Source: Tritrichomonas musculus
Taxonomy: Eukaryota > Parabasalia > Tritrichomonadida > Tritrichomonadidae
Direction of reading: 5' to 3'
Assembly (NCBI GenBank): GCA_039105265.1
Contig: JAPFFF010000003.1
Span: 7,502,001-7,566,000, forward strand
DNA length: 64,000 bases
Shown here: positions 30,779 to 39,040 of the stretch, piece after piece
How the letters are laid out: every line of letters begins with the position of its first letter
Position numbering within the stretch: position 1 is the stretch's first letter
The notes under the pieces: generated by a model
The model's input: only the letters and a program-made list of their open reading frames with translations
What the model was told of the DNA's origin: nothing
Database searches by the model: none
Program-made: the position numbers and the translations under genes

Positions 30779-30946
30779 ATGAGTGAACCATTGATTGATG
30801 AAAGAATTGATCACGATGATAATTGTTGTTGTGATTCTTGCTGTGATTCTCCACCTCCAAGTTGGTGCTTATGGATTGTTGTCTTTCTTGAATTACTCAA
30901 CCTTTGCGGTGGTCTGATGCAATTCTGGTTAAGTTTAGGTAAGTAA
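30779..30946 (+). CDS. Small Cys-rich membrane protein (55 aa), plus-strand partner
   Basis: The ATG at 30779 follows AACGGTT, TTTTGAC and CCATTTTTATTA promoter elements. The 55-residue product starts MSEPLIDERID, has seven Cys residues before and at the start of a membrane helix (WCLWIVVFLELLNLCGG), and ends at 30944-30946. It mirrors the divergent gene 30560-30730 in start sequence, Cys-rich acidic head, PPS motif and membrane helix. It ends just before the convergent polymerase gene. Confidence 0.6.
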   Translation: MSEPLIDERIDHDDNCCCDSCCDSPPPSWCLWIVVFLELLNLCGGLMQFWLSLGK

Positions 30947-30953
30947 ACAATCA

Positions 30954-33900
30954 TTAATATTCAAAATATTTTTCTCTCTTTCCTTCTTTATATGGTGTTG
31001 ATATTCTTCTTTTGAATTCATTTAAGGTTGATACAGTCATATTTTTATTCATTTGGAAACATGGTTGACCTTTTGTAAGATCAAATGTTTGTTGATTCCC
31101 TTCATATAAATATTTATATAATTTCATTGGATCATTATCAAATTCATTCTTATAAGCATATTTAATAGATTGTTCAGTTAATCCTTTCCCACGAGTCATA
31201 TAATCAATTTCACCTGTAGAATCTTGTAACTTATCAATATACATCTTTTTCATCAAAAAGTATGATTCAATTGATTCCGGCATTTCTTTGTGACCATTTA
31301 TTGTTGGAAAATCTGAATGGAATTGACCTAAATATTTACCTATGAGTTCTCGATTATATTTTTCTTTATAAGCTTTTTGTAATTTTGGTAAATCATTTAT
31401 TTCAATATGCATTGAATCAGTATCCTGATAATAAATATGGCAACCAATATCAAATGCAAGACACATCACTTCATTCATGATTCTTTTTGACATACTTAAT
31501 ACATGAATACCTAATAATGAAAAATTAAAATGTTTATCAATTGGTCTCAATATTCGAACAGCATGCATATTATTTTGTAATTCAATATCTTCAACAATTT
31601 TGTTATAATTTTTGATCCAATAATTATCTAAAGTATCTTGATCATTAATGTATTTAAAATCTTTTTCAATAGGTCTTTCAATAGTTTTACCATAACAACT
31701 ATTCATAATTAATTTATATAAATTTTGTAAAGGATTGTCTTGACTTTTATATTCTAATCTTTTCTCAAATATTTTTTGAATTTCTTTTTGGATATGATAT
31801 TCTCTTTTTCCAGGCCAATAATAACCTCTAATTAATTCGAAATCTATTTTTTGAAATTCAATGAGATCTTCTAAATAAATATTATCGACAATCATTTTGA
31901 AAGGTTTATCGAATTTATCATCATTAAGGTTACCATCTTTTGTTTTCTTAACGATTAATGGAAATGGATAATGTTTATGAATTCCAGTAACTAAAATTTC
32001 TACTATATATGCACCTTGTTTTGATAAAAATTCATAATTTAATTCTGTTTTGGATATTACTACTGGTTTTCCTTGAACGGTATATAATCTATGAATTGCT
32101 GAAGGATATAAACTAACCGCGTCAAAATCTGCTAATTTTTCAGTGATATGCCACTTTTTGTTATAAGCAGTCATACATCTACCTCCATAAACAGCATATG
32201 AACAAAATTTCCTAACAATTCCACCTACTGAATATAAATCATGACCATAATAAACTTTATGATTAAATACATCATTAGCTAAAGAAGAAATTGAAATATA
32301 TTTGAATGGATCGATTTTGAAATCTTGAATGAAACCTTGTCTAAATTTAACAAAACTTTCTCTTAATATTCGAACATCTTGATGACAATAAAATAATGCA
32401 TATTTCCACATATCAAATTCATTATTACTTAAACGGCATCCCTTAATTTTGTTAATATTTGAACGAAATAATTGATAATCTTGTTCAGTCCATGTTTTAT
32501 CTTCTTCTTTACCTGCTTCATTAATTTGACCTTTATTTGTTCTTAATCTTTCAAATGTATAATATTTGTATGGGAAAATTTCTTTTTCACAAGGAATATT
32601 AAACATTAATGGTAGATTAGATAGCTTGCAAGAGAAAATTGGATAACTATCTTTAAATGTTATCTTTTTGTTCTCAAATTTCAAAGTCATATTAAAACAT
32701 TGATTTCCTTTAATAATTGATGATAATATTTTTATATTTTGATTATTGTTTTGTAAAATCATTCTAATATCATAAGCCAAATTATGAAAATAACAAATTG
32801 AATCAGTAGGTAAATATTTCAAAAGATTTATATTACATTTTTCACCTAAGAATTCTTTCTTAATTTTCCCATCTAATGAATGTAAACAACATAAGAATGG
32901 AATATGAATTTTTGAACTTGTATCAGATTCAAAATCACAAAACCAATAAGAAGTTTCTACTTGTTTGATTATTTTTGTTTTTGGTTCAATTAATTTACAA
33001 CAATATTCATCTTTATATTCTAATGTAGTATTTGAAATATCTTGATCAATTTCATTATAAAATATTGAATGTAATAAATGTTCTTGTGAATAATTAATTG
33101 GAATGAAATAATTTTTCTTAAATAATTCTCTAATCAAGTTTGAAGAAGTTATGAATGATCTACCTTTTGTCCAATGATCTGTAATCCAATCTTTATTAAA
33201 TTTGTCTTCATCTAACTTTTCAATATTTTTGATATAATAATATGTAAATGGTGTCTTTTCTTCGATGAAATAATGTTTTTGATATACATTGAATTTATGA
33301 GTTCGTTCTGGTTCAGCTTTTTGTATACCCATATATGTTTTTCTTTTACCTTTATCCATTGAACGTACAGATTGTTTTTGAGCAACAGAATTATCATCAA
33401 TATAAGTTAAATTAAGATGAATATTAAATTCTTCACATAAATGATTAATACTACTTTGTGATAAATATCTATTTTGAATCCTTAATCTAATTTGATTTAA
33501 TAATGATTCTGAATAATTTCCAGTTTGTTGTAAAGCATAAATGAAACAACAATCATTTAATTCTTCTTTTATTTTCTTTGTCTTTTCATTAATTAAACTA
33601 TCAAATATTTGTAATCGAACGAGGTAATCAATTAATACTTTTGGACAACCAGGTTTTAATAAATATTTAAAGAATCCTCCATCGACTGTATTTTTATGTT
33701 TTGGATGTTTTAATATACTAAATTTGATTTGAGAAAATAATGAAAATTCAGGTAATCTTTGACCTTCTAAATCATATTCCCAACCTGGATTCTTTTCAAT
33801 TTGATAAATGAAATTCTCTTCTGTTAAATTCTTTAATAATTCTTCATAAGTTTTTCCATTTAAAGGTACAGAATGCCATTGACCTCCAACTGAATAAGAT

Positions 33901-34625
33901 AATTTATATTTTTCTGTTGCAGCTAATTCACCTATTTCATTTTCAAATTTCTTTCTTAAGAATGGAAATAATTTCTTTCGACCATAATCATTTAATTGTT
34001 CAAAATTAATTCTCCAATCAGTTGGTGAATCATTTAACATTTTTATATAACCATCAACAATTCTATCTTGATCATTTTCATTATTAATTTTCATGAATTG
34101 AATAAATGAATCATCTTTTGAATGAGGTCTAATTGAATTCTGAATATTTAAGAAATAAGGATCAGTTGTTCTTTTTGGTTCATATTCATTTGATTTTGGC
34201 TCTGGATGCGGTGGAACTAATTTTCTCAAAGGTACATTTTGCTCACTAACGGGCATTAATTTTCTCAAAGGTACATTTGGTGGTGCATTTGCAATTATTT
34301 CTTTCAATGATGATTTCTCTGGCTCAATTGGTGTCGATGGTGGGGGTTCAGTAAATTCTTTTTCTGGTTTTGGTTCTGGGGGTTGATTTAAATATTGAGG
34401 GAGATTTGAATGAGTTAAACCTTTAACGAACCAAAATATTGAATCCCCATTCAATTTTCCATCGTAACCATTTTCTTTAACTTTTTGTATAATATACTCA
34501 TTTAATATTTCTTTACTCCGATCCCCATTCTTTTTAGAGAATTCTTTAAACGTTTCCTTACCATTCGTTAAGAGATTATAAATCTCCATTAATCTGTTAG
34601 GATTCGCTCTAATAGTTGTTGTCAT
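30954..34625 (-). CDS. polB: Protein-primed family B DNA polymerase
   Basis: 1,223 residues from the ATG at 34625. The 3'-5' exonuclease motifs are CDFESD near residue 562 and CYFHNLAYD shortly after. Polymerase motif A DFDAVSLYPS is near 836, motif B with NSCYG near 973, and motif C YYQDTDS near 1067. This set, with the large spacing between A and B (TPR insertions), is typical of the protein-primed enzymes that replicate Polintons. The first 500 residues are unusual: a Pro-rich linker (about 80-150), then a region with a DCCFIYAL Cys and a downstream HYFIEE His, reminiscent of the OTU-like cysteine-protease part reported in some Polinton polymerases. The frame looks whole. The gene is preceded by AACGGTTTTGACAGACC. 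It is the replicative enzyme of the element. Confidence 0.95.
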   Translation of the reverse strand: MTTTIRANPNRLMEIYNLLTNGKETFKEFSKKNGDRSKEILNEYIIQKVKENGYDGKLNGDSIFWFVKGLTHSNLPQYLNQPPEPKPEKEFTEPPPSTPIEPEKSSLKEIIANAPPNVPLRKLMPVSEQNVPLRKLVPPHPEPKSNEYEPKRTTDPYFLNIQNSIRPHSKDDSFIQFMKINNENDQDRIVDGYIKMLNDSPTDWRINFEQLNDYGRKKLFPFLRKKFENEIGELAATEKYKLSYSVGGQWHSVPLNGKTYEELLKNLTEENFIYQIEKNPGWEYDLEGQRLPEFSLFSQIKFSILKHPKHKNTVDGGFFKYLLKPGCPKVLIDYLVRLQIFDSLINEKTKKIKEELNDCCFIYALQQTGNYSESLLNQIRLRIQNRYLSQSSINHLCEEFNIHLNLTYIDDNSVAQKQSVRSMDKGKRKTYMGIQKAEPERTHKFNVYQKHYFIEEKTPFTYYYIKNIEKLDEDKFNKDWITDHWTKGRSFITSSNLIRELFKKNYFIPINYSQEHLLHSIFYNEIDQDISNTTLEYKDEYCCKLIEPKTKIIKQVETSYWFCDFESDTSSKIHIPFLCCLHSLDGKIKKEFLGEKCNINLLKYLPTDSICYFHNLAYDIRMILQNNNQNIKILSSIIKGNQCFNMTLKFENKKITFKDSYPIFSCKLSNLPLMFNIPCEKEIFPYKYYTFERLRTNKGQINEAGKEEDKTWTEQDYQLFRSNINKIKGCRLSNNEFDMWKYALFYCHQDVRILRESFVKFRQGFIQDFKIDPFKYISISSLANDVFNHKVYYGHDLYSVGGIVRKFCSYAVYGGRCMTAYNKKWHITEKLADFDAVSLYPSAIHRLYTVQGKPVVISKTELNYEFLSKQGAYIVEILVTGIHKHYPFPLIVKKTKDGNLNDDKFDKPFKMIVDNIYLEDLIEFQKIDFELIRGYYWPGKREYHIQKEIQKIFEKRLEYKSQDNPLQNLYKLIMNSCYGKTIERPIEKDFKYINDQDTLDNYWIKNYNKIVEDIELQNNMHAVRILRPIDKHFNFSLLGIHVLSMSKRIMNEVMCLAFDIGCHIYYQDTDSMHIEINDLPKLQKAYKEKYNRELIGKYLGQFHSDFPTINGHKEMPESIESYFLMKKMYIDKLQDSTGEIDYMTRGKGLTEQSIKYAYKNEFDNDPMKLYKYLYEGNQQTFDLTKGQPCFQMNKNMTVSTLNEFKRRISTPYKEGKREKYFEY

Positions 34626-34650
34626 GTTAACTTTCTTTTACAATAAAAAT

Positions 34651-34670
34651 AATGGTCTGTCAAAACCGTT
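34651..34670 (-). promoter_or_regulatory. Myb-box promoter of the polymerase gene
   Basis: On the minus strand AACGGTTTTGACAGACCATT, 26 bases before the polymerase ATG, followed by TTTTTATT. This is the most complete form of the element-wide motif. Confidence 0.65.
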
Positions 34671-34701
34671 AATTAAAAAGAAAATGTTTATTTAGGTTGA
34701 G

Positions 34702-34947
34702 TTAATTGAAGAAGAAAACGTCTTTTAATAATTGTTCGATTTGAACATTACGTTCAAAAACTTTTCGATCAATTCTTTGGACAGAACTTTCTAACCGTTC
34801 CAATCTTGAAGTTAGTTCATCAAGTTGAGAATTTATTTTTTGCATGAGAACTTTCGTTATATTCAAATCATTTCGAACATTCGATAGAAAATCTCTTGTT
34901 TGATCATCAATCTTTTTCTTCTCTTCGAAAAAGTCAGGTTCACTCAT
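34702..34947 (-). CDS. Short coiled-coil element protein (81 aa)
   Basis: The ATG at 34947 follows the shared AACGGTTTTGACAGACC promoter by about 11 bases. Nearly the whole product is a heptad coiled coil (LTSRLERLESSVQRIDRKV). It lies between the polymerase and KilA-N genes on the same strand. Such short coiled coils recur in this element (36156, 36460, 38737, 41828, 42064) and may form homo- or hetero-oligomers. Confidence 0.7.
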   Translation of the reverse strand: MSEPDFFEEKKKIDDQTRDFLSNVRNDLNITKVLMQKINSQLDELTSRLERLESSVQRIDRKVFERNVQIEQLLKDVFFFN

Positions 34948-34958
34948 TTAAAAATAAT

Positions 34959-34975
34959 GGTCTGTCAAAACCGTT
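34959..34975 (-). promoter_or_regulatory. Myb-box promoter of the 34702-34947 gene
   Basis: On the minus strand AACGGTTTTGACAGACC followed by ATTATTTTTAA and the ATG. Near-identical to the polymerase promoter. Confidence 0.65.
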
Positions 34976-34983
34976 TTAATATC

Positions 34984-35691
34984 TCATTCCTGATAATGAC
35001 TAATATATTCATCTATTAACCTCTTTAATTTATCTAAACATGTTTTTGAAGCAGTAATGATAGAACTATAAATTGAAACATCATTTGTACCAAAATTCTT
35101 ACGAATAATATCTTTTATATCTCTATTTGGTGTCATAGCTATTGGCATATTATCTTTGAAGTACCATTGATTTTTTTCTTTTGGTTTGATATCACGATAA
35201 TAATCTTTATGACGTTTGACTAAATGTAATTTAACTTTTTCTGGATTATCATTTAATTCTTCTAACCAAATTAAGAATTTATAATCATATTCTCTATTTT
35301 TAGGTACTAATCTTGGTTTTTGTTCAAGTCTTTGTTTTTCAAAATACTCATCTAATAATTTTAGAACAAAAAATGAATAAGTAGGTGAAGCCCAAATTGC
35401 TATATGATTTATTAATAATTTATGAATATAAATTCCTTTCAAATTATTCGGTAAATTTGGTCGATTTTCTAATAACTTTTGGTCGGGCGGAATTCCGACT
35501 GACTCAGAAATAAATTGAAATAACTCCTTTGTTTGTTTATTTTCATTCCAATGCTTAATTTTCTTTGTTGATTGACAAGCACTAATTATACTATTTGCTT
35601 GAAACATATTATCTTTCTTTGAACGTATAATCCGTAAATGTTCATTATATTGTAACCATTCATAATTTTCATTTATTGGCTCTACTATCAT
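34984..35691 (-). CDS. KilA-N domain DNA-binding protein
   Basis: 235 residues from the ATG at 35691. Residues about 10-125 form a KilA-N domain: a NSIISACQSTKKIKHW segment, then GIYIHKLLINHIAIWASPTYSF, the signature block around residues 85-115. The C-terminal part (about 140-235, RHKDYYRDIKPKE and IIRKNFG) resembles the C-terminal region of viral KilA-N/MSV199 proteins. The family occurs in poxviruses, other large DNA viruses and phages as DNA-binding regulators. Not a standard Maverick gene. It lies beside the polymerase. The domain call is confident; the target is unknown. Confidence 0.85.
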   Translation of the reverse strand: MIVEPINENYEWLQYNEHLRIIRSKKDNMFQANSIISACQSTKKIKHWNENKQTKELFQFISESVGIPPDQKLLENRPNLPNNLKGIYIHKLLINHIAIWASPTYSFFVLKLLDEYFEKQRLEQKPRLVPKNREYDYKFLIWLEELNDNPEKVKLHLVKRHKDYYRDIKPKEKNQWYFKDNMPIAMTPNRDIKDIIRKNFGTNDVSIYSSIITASKTCLDKLKRLIDEYISHYQE

Positions 35692-35739
35692 TTTTGTTTT
35701 TGTAAGAGGATAAAAAAATAAAAAGATAAATTAAATTTA

Positions 35740-36117
35740 TTAATCTTCATCATCCATTAGAAATTTTTGAAAAGAACTTATTTCAGCTATTAAAGCTCTT
35801 TTTTGAACTTTGTATTGATCAAAACTATCTTGATATTCTTTCCATGCTGATTTCTCTTCTGTCTCAAGTTCAGTTTTTATTTTTTCATGATCTTCAATAA
35901 TTGAATCAATTTGTATATCTTCGAAATCTCTTTTGAGTTTATATAAGTTGTGTAAATCTTCACCATTATACCGTTGACAAAAAGAAATATCTTTCTCTTT
36001 TACTTTTGCTTCAGCCAAACGATTCATAGCATCATAGAATTCACTCATTGATTTTTTGAGTTTATCTTTCTTGTCCTCTATTAAATTTTGAAATACTACT
36101 TGAGGAACTCTCTTCAT
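35740..36117 (-). CDS. Coiled-coil element protein (125 aa); start fixed by promoter
   Basis: The longest frame starts at 36147, but the shared promoter AACGGTTTTGACACTTCAC lies at 36123-36141, inside that extension, and is followed directly by TTTTTATG, so the real ATG is at 36117 (MKRVPQVVF). The product is a continuous charged helix with heptads in residues about 15-120. It is divergent from the 36156 gene and shares a 38-base promoter gap with it. Function unknown; structural or adaptor role possible. Confidence 0.72.
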   Translation of the reverse strand: MKRVPQVVFQNLIEDKKDKLKKSMSEFYDAMNRLAEAKVKEKDISFCQRYNGEDLHNLYKLKRDFEDIQIDSIIEDHEKIKTELETEEKSAWKEYQDSFDQYKVQKRALIAEISSFQKFLMDDED

Positions 36118-36122
36118 AAAAA

Positions 36123-36141
36123 GTGAAGTGTCAAAACCGTT
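36123..36141. promoter_or_regulatory. Bidirectional Myb-box promoter
   Basis: On the minus strand AACGGTTTTGACACTTCAC leads into the ATG at 36117; on the plus strand the same box is followed by TTCATTTTTTTAA and the ATG at 36156. One compact site serves two divergent genes. Confidence 0.6.
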
Positions 36142-36155
36142 ATTCATTTTTTTAA

Positions 36156-36443
36156 ATGTTGCCTACTCATAGTTTGAATCTACTCAAAGAAAATTTGAAT
36201 AGTTCAATTGATGAATTAATTAGACAAATACATAGTGTTGAAGAATTTGAAATAGAGATTCTGTCATTAAAGAATGATCCTGATTATGAAAGTTTCCTAG
36301 AGGAATTAGAGAAAGAGAAACAAAAATATGAATCCAAAAAAGCTGAAGTAATTCAAAACACTCAAACCTTAATCAACTTCATCGAACAAAAAAAATCAAC
36401 CACACCGAAAAAAATAAAATTATCAGTCATATTGAAAGAGTAA
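36156..36443 (+). CDS. Coiled-coil element protein (95 aa)
   Basis: The ATG at 36156 follows an Inr-like TTCATTTTTTT. Residues 10-80 are heptad helix (LEELEKEKQKYESKKAEVIQ), with a basic end (PKKIKLS). It is convergent with the 36460 gene, 16 bases apart. No domain recognised. Confidence 0.68.
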   Translation: MLPTHSLNLLKENLNSSIDELIRQIHSVEEFEIEILSLKNDPDYESFLEELEKEKQKYESKKAEVIQNTQTLINFIEQKKSTTPKKIKLSVILKE

Positions 36444-36459
36444 AAAATTATTTCTTTAT

Positions 36460-36765
36460 TTAACCTTTGTTAATTATTTCTTGGAGTTCTTCCAATTTTT
36501 GTTTTAATTCTAGTTGAGACGGATCAACCAATTTCTTGATTTCATTCATTTTCTTATTGAGAGCTTTCTGATATTTTTGGAATTGATATTGGAGGTTGAT
36601 TTGTGAAACCAGAATCTCCTGTAGGCCATCCATCGTTTCTTTTATTTTCTCCCTTGTTTCTTCCAAGCTACCAATGTTCATTTTAAACATTTCATTTTGA
36701 CTTTTTGATTCTTCTATGGATTCATGCATTGTATCCCAACCGTCGTCACTATCACTTGTATGCAT
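36460..36765 (-). CDS. Coiled-coil element protein (101 aa); start fixed by promoter
   Basis: The open frame runs up to 36807, but the promoter AACGGTTATGTCAGACC (36777-36793) lies inside that extension, so I take the ATG at 36765 (MHTSDSDDGW) after CATTTTTTATTA. After an acidic, Ser/Asp-rich head there are two heptad blocks (LEETREKIKETMDGLQEIL and MNEIKKLVDPSQLELKQKL). Unknown function. Confidence 0.68.
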   Translation of the reverse strand: MHTSDSDDGWDTMHESIEESKSQNEMFKMNIGSLEETREKIKETMDGLQEILVSQINLQYQFQKYQKALNKKMNEIKKLVDPSQLELKQKLEELQEIINKG

Positions 36766-36776
36766 TAATAAAAAAT

Positions 36777-36812
36777 GGTCTGACATAACCGTTTTAACCG
36801 CTTTCATTTTTA
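36777..36812. promoter_or_regulatory. Bidirectional promoter with two Myb-type boxes
   Basis: Holds AACCGTT (36787-36793) and AACCGCTTTCATTTTTA (36796-36812). Read leftwards it gives AACGGTTATGTCAGACC before the 36765 start; read rightwards TTCATTTTTATTAA precedes the ATG at 36817. Confidence 0.6.
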
Positions 36813-36816
36813 TTAA

Positions 36817-38088
36817 ATGTTCGTTATCTTTTTGATACTCATTAATCGCCCATCAATTGAAGGAATACCTGATGATGCTGAATGGATTTCTTGTTTTGAT
36901 TGGGAAATTGTTAATGGAGAATGGAAATCAGTTATACCAAATGATGACTTATCATGTTGGACAAATTATGCAACAACAAACAATTTAACACTTAAACAAT
37001 CATTTACTGCCAGGAAATTTTGGATCATAGGAAAAAAATCTACCCGTCATGATGAGGCCGAACTTTTATGGAATTCTCAAAAATATCTCATTAATGAATA
37101 TTCCAACGATGAAAAAGATTGGATAATTGTCTTTGAATCAAATGAATTTCCCCTAATGCTAATAAATATTATTATTAATGTTCAACAACATAGAAGCACC
37201 CTATTTCGAGGTATTGCATATTTAAGAAATAAATCATTTCCAGCAATTGAAGGAATACCTGATAATGCTGAATATATTCCATGTAATGACTGGGAAATTG
37301 TAAGTGGAAATTGGTTAGATAAAGATGATGATCCATCAAATGTGAACAATCCATATCATAGATGTTTTGTTTCTGGTTCTTCAGAAGGAGTCAAAAAGAT
37401 AACATTTTATGGTTCTAAATTTTGGATAATTGTTATGAATTCAAATTCTTTTTACCAAGGTGATCTTTTATGGAATTCAGAACATTATCTCTTTCCTGAA
37501 AAAATGTTACCAAATAGTAAACCTTTTTTGATTGCTTATGAATCACCAACATTCTCACCAATTGATACAACATTATTAATTACTATTCAACATAATGATC
37601 TCGGATTACGTGGGTTATTCTATCTCAAAGATCCTCCAATTCAAACACCAACATTTTCACCATCTCTTTCGCCATCTTTAACTCCATCATTTTCACCATC
37701 ATTTAGCCCATCATTAACTCCATCAATTTCACCATCACGTTCACCAACATTCAGCCCATCTTTATCTCCAACAAATCGCCCATCACGTTCACCAACATTT
37801 TGTCCATCATTTTCACCATCTTTATCTCCAACATTTAGTCCATCACGTTCGCAATCTTTTCAATTCACTATATCAGATCAATTCTCTGAATCCTATTTTT
37901 TCAATTTCTCATATCAATTCTCTCCATCAGATATTGAACAAAAGAATGTATCAAAAATAATAGGTTTATCTGTATCTATTCCATTACTAATTCTCATGAT
38001 TCTTGCTCTTGGAATTATCTTTTACAAAAATCAAACCAAATTTCAAACTGAAAATTTTAATTCAGACTCTGACTCAGTTGGACTTTAA
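36817..38088 (+). CDS. Type I membrane surface protein with two repeated ectodomains and a Ser-Pro stalk
   Basis: 423 residues from the ATG at 36817, after AACCGCTTTCATTTTTATTAA. There is a short hydrophobic leader (VIFLILI), then two tandem copies of a domain of about 125 residues, each starting IEGIPD(D/N)AE and containing DWEIV, a KFWII strand and LLWNSQ/E (near residues 14-130 and 143-270). A stalk of PSFSPSLTPS-type repeats follows (about 275-345), then a membrane helix (IGLSVSIPLLILMILALGIIF, near 385-405) and an acidic tail. This is the plan of a surface attachment protein. The repeated domain looks beta-rich but I do not recognise it. It may derive from a host-type surface protein. 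Confidence 0.8.
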   Translation: MFVIFLILINRPSIEGIPDDAEWISCFDWEIVNGEWKSVIPNDDLSCWTNYATTNNLTLKQSFTARKFWIIGKKSTRHDEAELLWNSQKYLINEYSNDEKDWIIVFESNEFPLMLINIIINVQQHRSTLFRGIAYLRNKSFPAIEGIPDNAEYIPCNDWEIVSGNWLDKDDDPSNVNNPYHRCFVSGSSEGVKKITFYGSKFWIIVMNSNSFYQGDLLWNSEHYLFPEKMLPNSKPFLIAYESPTFSPIDTTLLITIQHNDLGLRGLFYLKDPPIQTPTFSPSLSPSLTPSFSPSFSPSLTPSISPSRSPTFSPSLSPTNRPSRSPTFCPSFSPSLSPTFSPSRSQSFQFTISDQFSESYFFNFSYQFSPSDIEQKNVSKIIGLSVSIPLLILMILALGIIFYKNQTKFQTENFNSDSDSVGL

Positions 38089-38124
38089 AAAATTAAATAA
38101 ACAAATTTAATCTTTTTTTATTTA

Positions 38125-38385
38125 TTAAGGAGTAGTTAAAATTTTCTCTCTTGAATTGTAGATTTGAATCTTATTAAAGAAATCATGTTCAATCATTGTT
38201 GTGAAAACAAATGGTGTGTTTTTAACTTCTTTCTTAAATCGATCAAGATTGTTATTTTCAAGATCATTGATCATAACATTTAATTTGAACATGAAAAATA
38301 ACTTTAAATGTCGGAAATCAGACACGATATCATTTTTGAACAATTTTCTAAATTCTAATTCAAGGTCTTGTTCAGTAACAGTCAT
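38125..38385 (-). CDS. Small element protein (86 aa), unknown
   Basis: The ATG at 38385 is preceded by AACCGCTTTCATTTTTATTT, the shared promoter form. The product is a mostly helical, mixed-charge protein (LEFRKLFKNDIVSDFRHLKLFFMFKLN) with no Cys. It is convergent with the surface-protein gene, 36 bases apart. No family recognised. Confidence 0.65.
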   Translation of the reverse strand: MTVTEQDLELEFRKLFKNDIVSDFRHLKLFFMFKLNVMINDLENNNLDRFKKEVKNTPFVFTTMIEHDFFNKIQIYNSREKILTTP

Positions 38386-38397
38386 AAATAAAAATGA

Positions 38398-38417
38398 AAG
38401 CGGTTAAAAAACGGTTA
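38398..38417 (-). promoter_or_regulatory. Myb-box promoter of the 38125-38385 gene
   Basis: Two boxes, AAGCGGTT and AACGGTT, separated by five A/T bases, with Inr-like TTCATTTTTATTT running to the ATG on the minus strand. Confidence 0.55.
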
Positions 38418-38420
38418 TGT

Positions 38421-38684
38421 TTATTTATTCTTTAACGTTTCTTCCAATTTTCGGAAATTCTCTCTGTTGGAAGTTGCTAAAATCCCAACTGTCATTAGTA
38501 AAGAATGTAATTGTTCTTGTCTCTCTGGACGAGAATCATTTTTTAAATCAATTTCTTGATCAAAGAATTCTTCAGTCATTTTGATCATTTGATCACAAGT
38601 TTTTTCAATTTCACCTCTAGTGAATTTTTATAAATTTATTAATTCTTTTTGTTTTTCACTAGGTAAACTTTGTTGGCCCTGCAT
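38421..38684 (-). pseudogene. Small coiled-coil element gene (broken)
   Basis: A minus-strand coding-like stretch starting at an ATG at 38684 (MQGQQSLPSEKQKEL) and ending at 38421. The remaining sequence is Glu/Lys-rich and helical, like the neighbouring small coiled-coil proteins. It looks broken, with about one break. It is divergent from the 38737 gene across the palindromic promoter at 38708-38723. Confidence 0.5.
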
Positions 38685-38707
38685 TTAAAAAAATGAACTT
38701 TTTGAAT

Positions 38708-38723
38708 AACCGTTCTAACGGTT
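38708..38723. promoter_or_regulatory. Palindromic double Myb box (AACCGTT-CT-AACGGTT)
   Basis: Two head-to-head boxes separated by two bases between divergent genes at 38684 and 38737; the plus side continues TTCATTTTTATTT into the ATG. A perfect 7-bp inverted repeat suited to a dimeric or two-site factor. Confidence 0.6.
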
Positions 38724-38736
38724 TTCATTTTTATTT

Positions 38737-39006
38737 ATGAGATTGTTCATGATCATCATTTTGTTGATTTTGTGGATGTCTTTCAAAAAAGAGAAATGTC
38801 ATAATGAAGAAAGACAACTTATGGAACAAATTGATAAAATCCAGTCTCTAAATTCTTATGCTTCACGAATCAAAAGAGATATTGACCGTCTGGAAATGAA
38901 AAAACAAAAATTCGAAAAAATAATGAAAAATTTAACGGCTCTACGAAAAAAATTTCATGATGATCTCCAAAAATATCAACAAAAATTAGAAGATAAAAAT
39001 CTTTAA
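38737..39006 (+). CDS. Membrane-anchored coiled-coil protein (89 aa)
   Basis: The ATG at 38737 lies just after AACGGTTTTCATTTTTATTT. Residues 2-15 form a hydrophobic signal anchor (LFMIIILLILWMSF), followed by a long coiled coil (residues about 25-87, with LEMKKQKFEKIMKNL heptads). Likely a membrane-tethered rod. It is convergent with the 39041 gene. Confidence 0.7.
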   Translation: MRLFMIIILLILWMSFKKEKCHNEERQLMEQIDKIQSLNSYASRIKRDIDRLEMKKQKFEKIMKNLTALRKKFHDDLQKYQQKLEDKNL

Positions 39007-39040
39007 TAAAAATTTAAATTTTTAACTTTTTGAATTAAAA

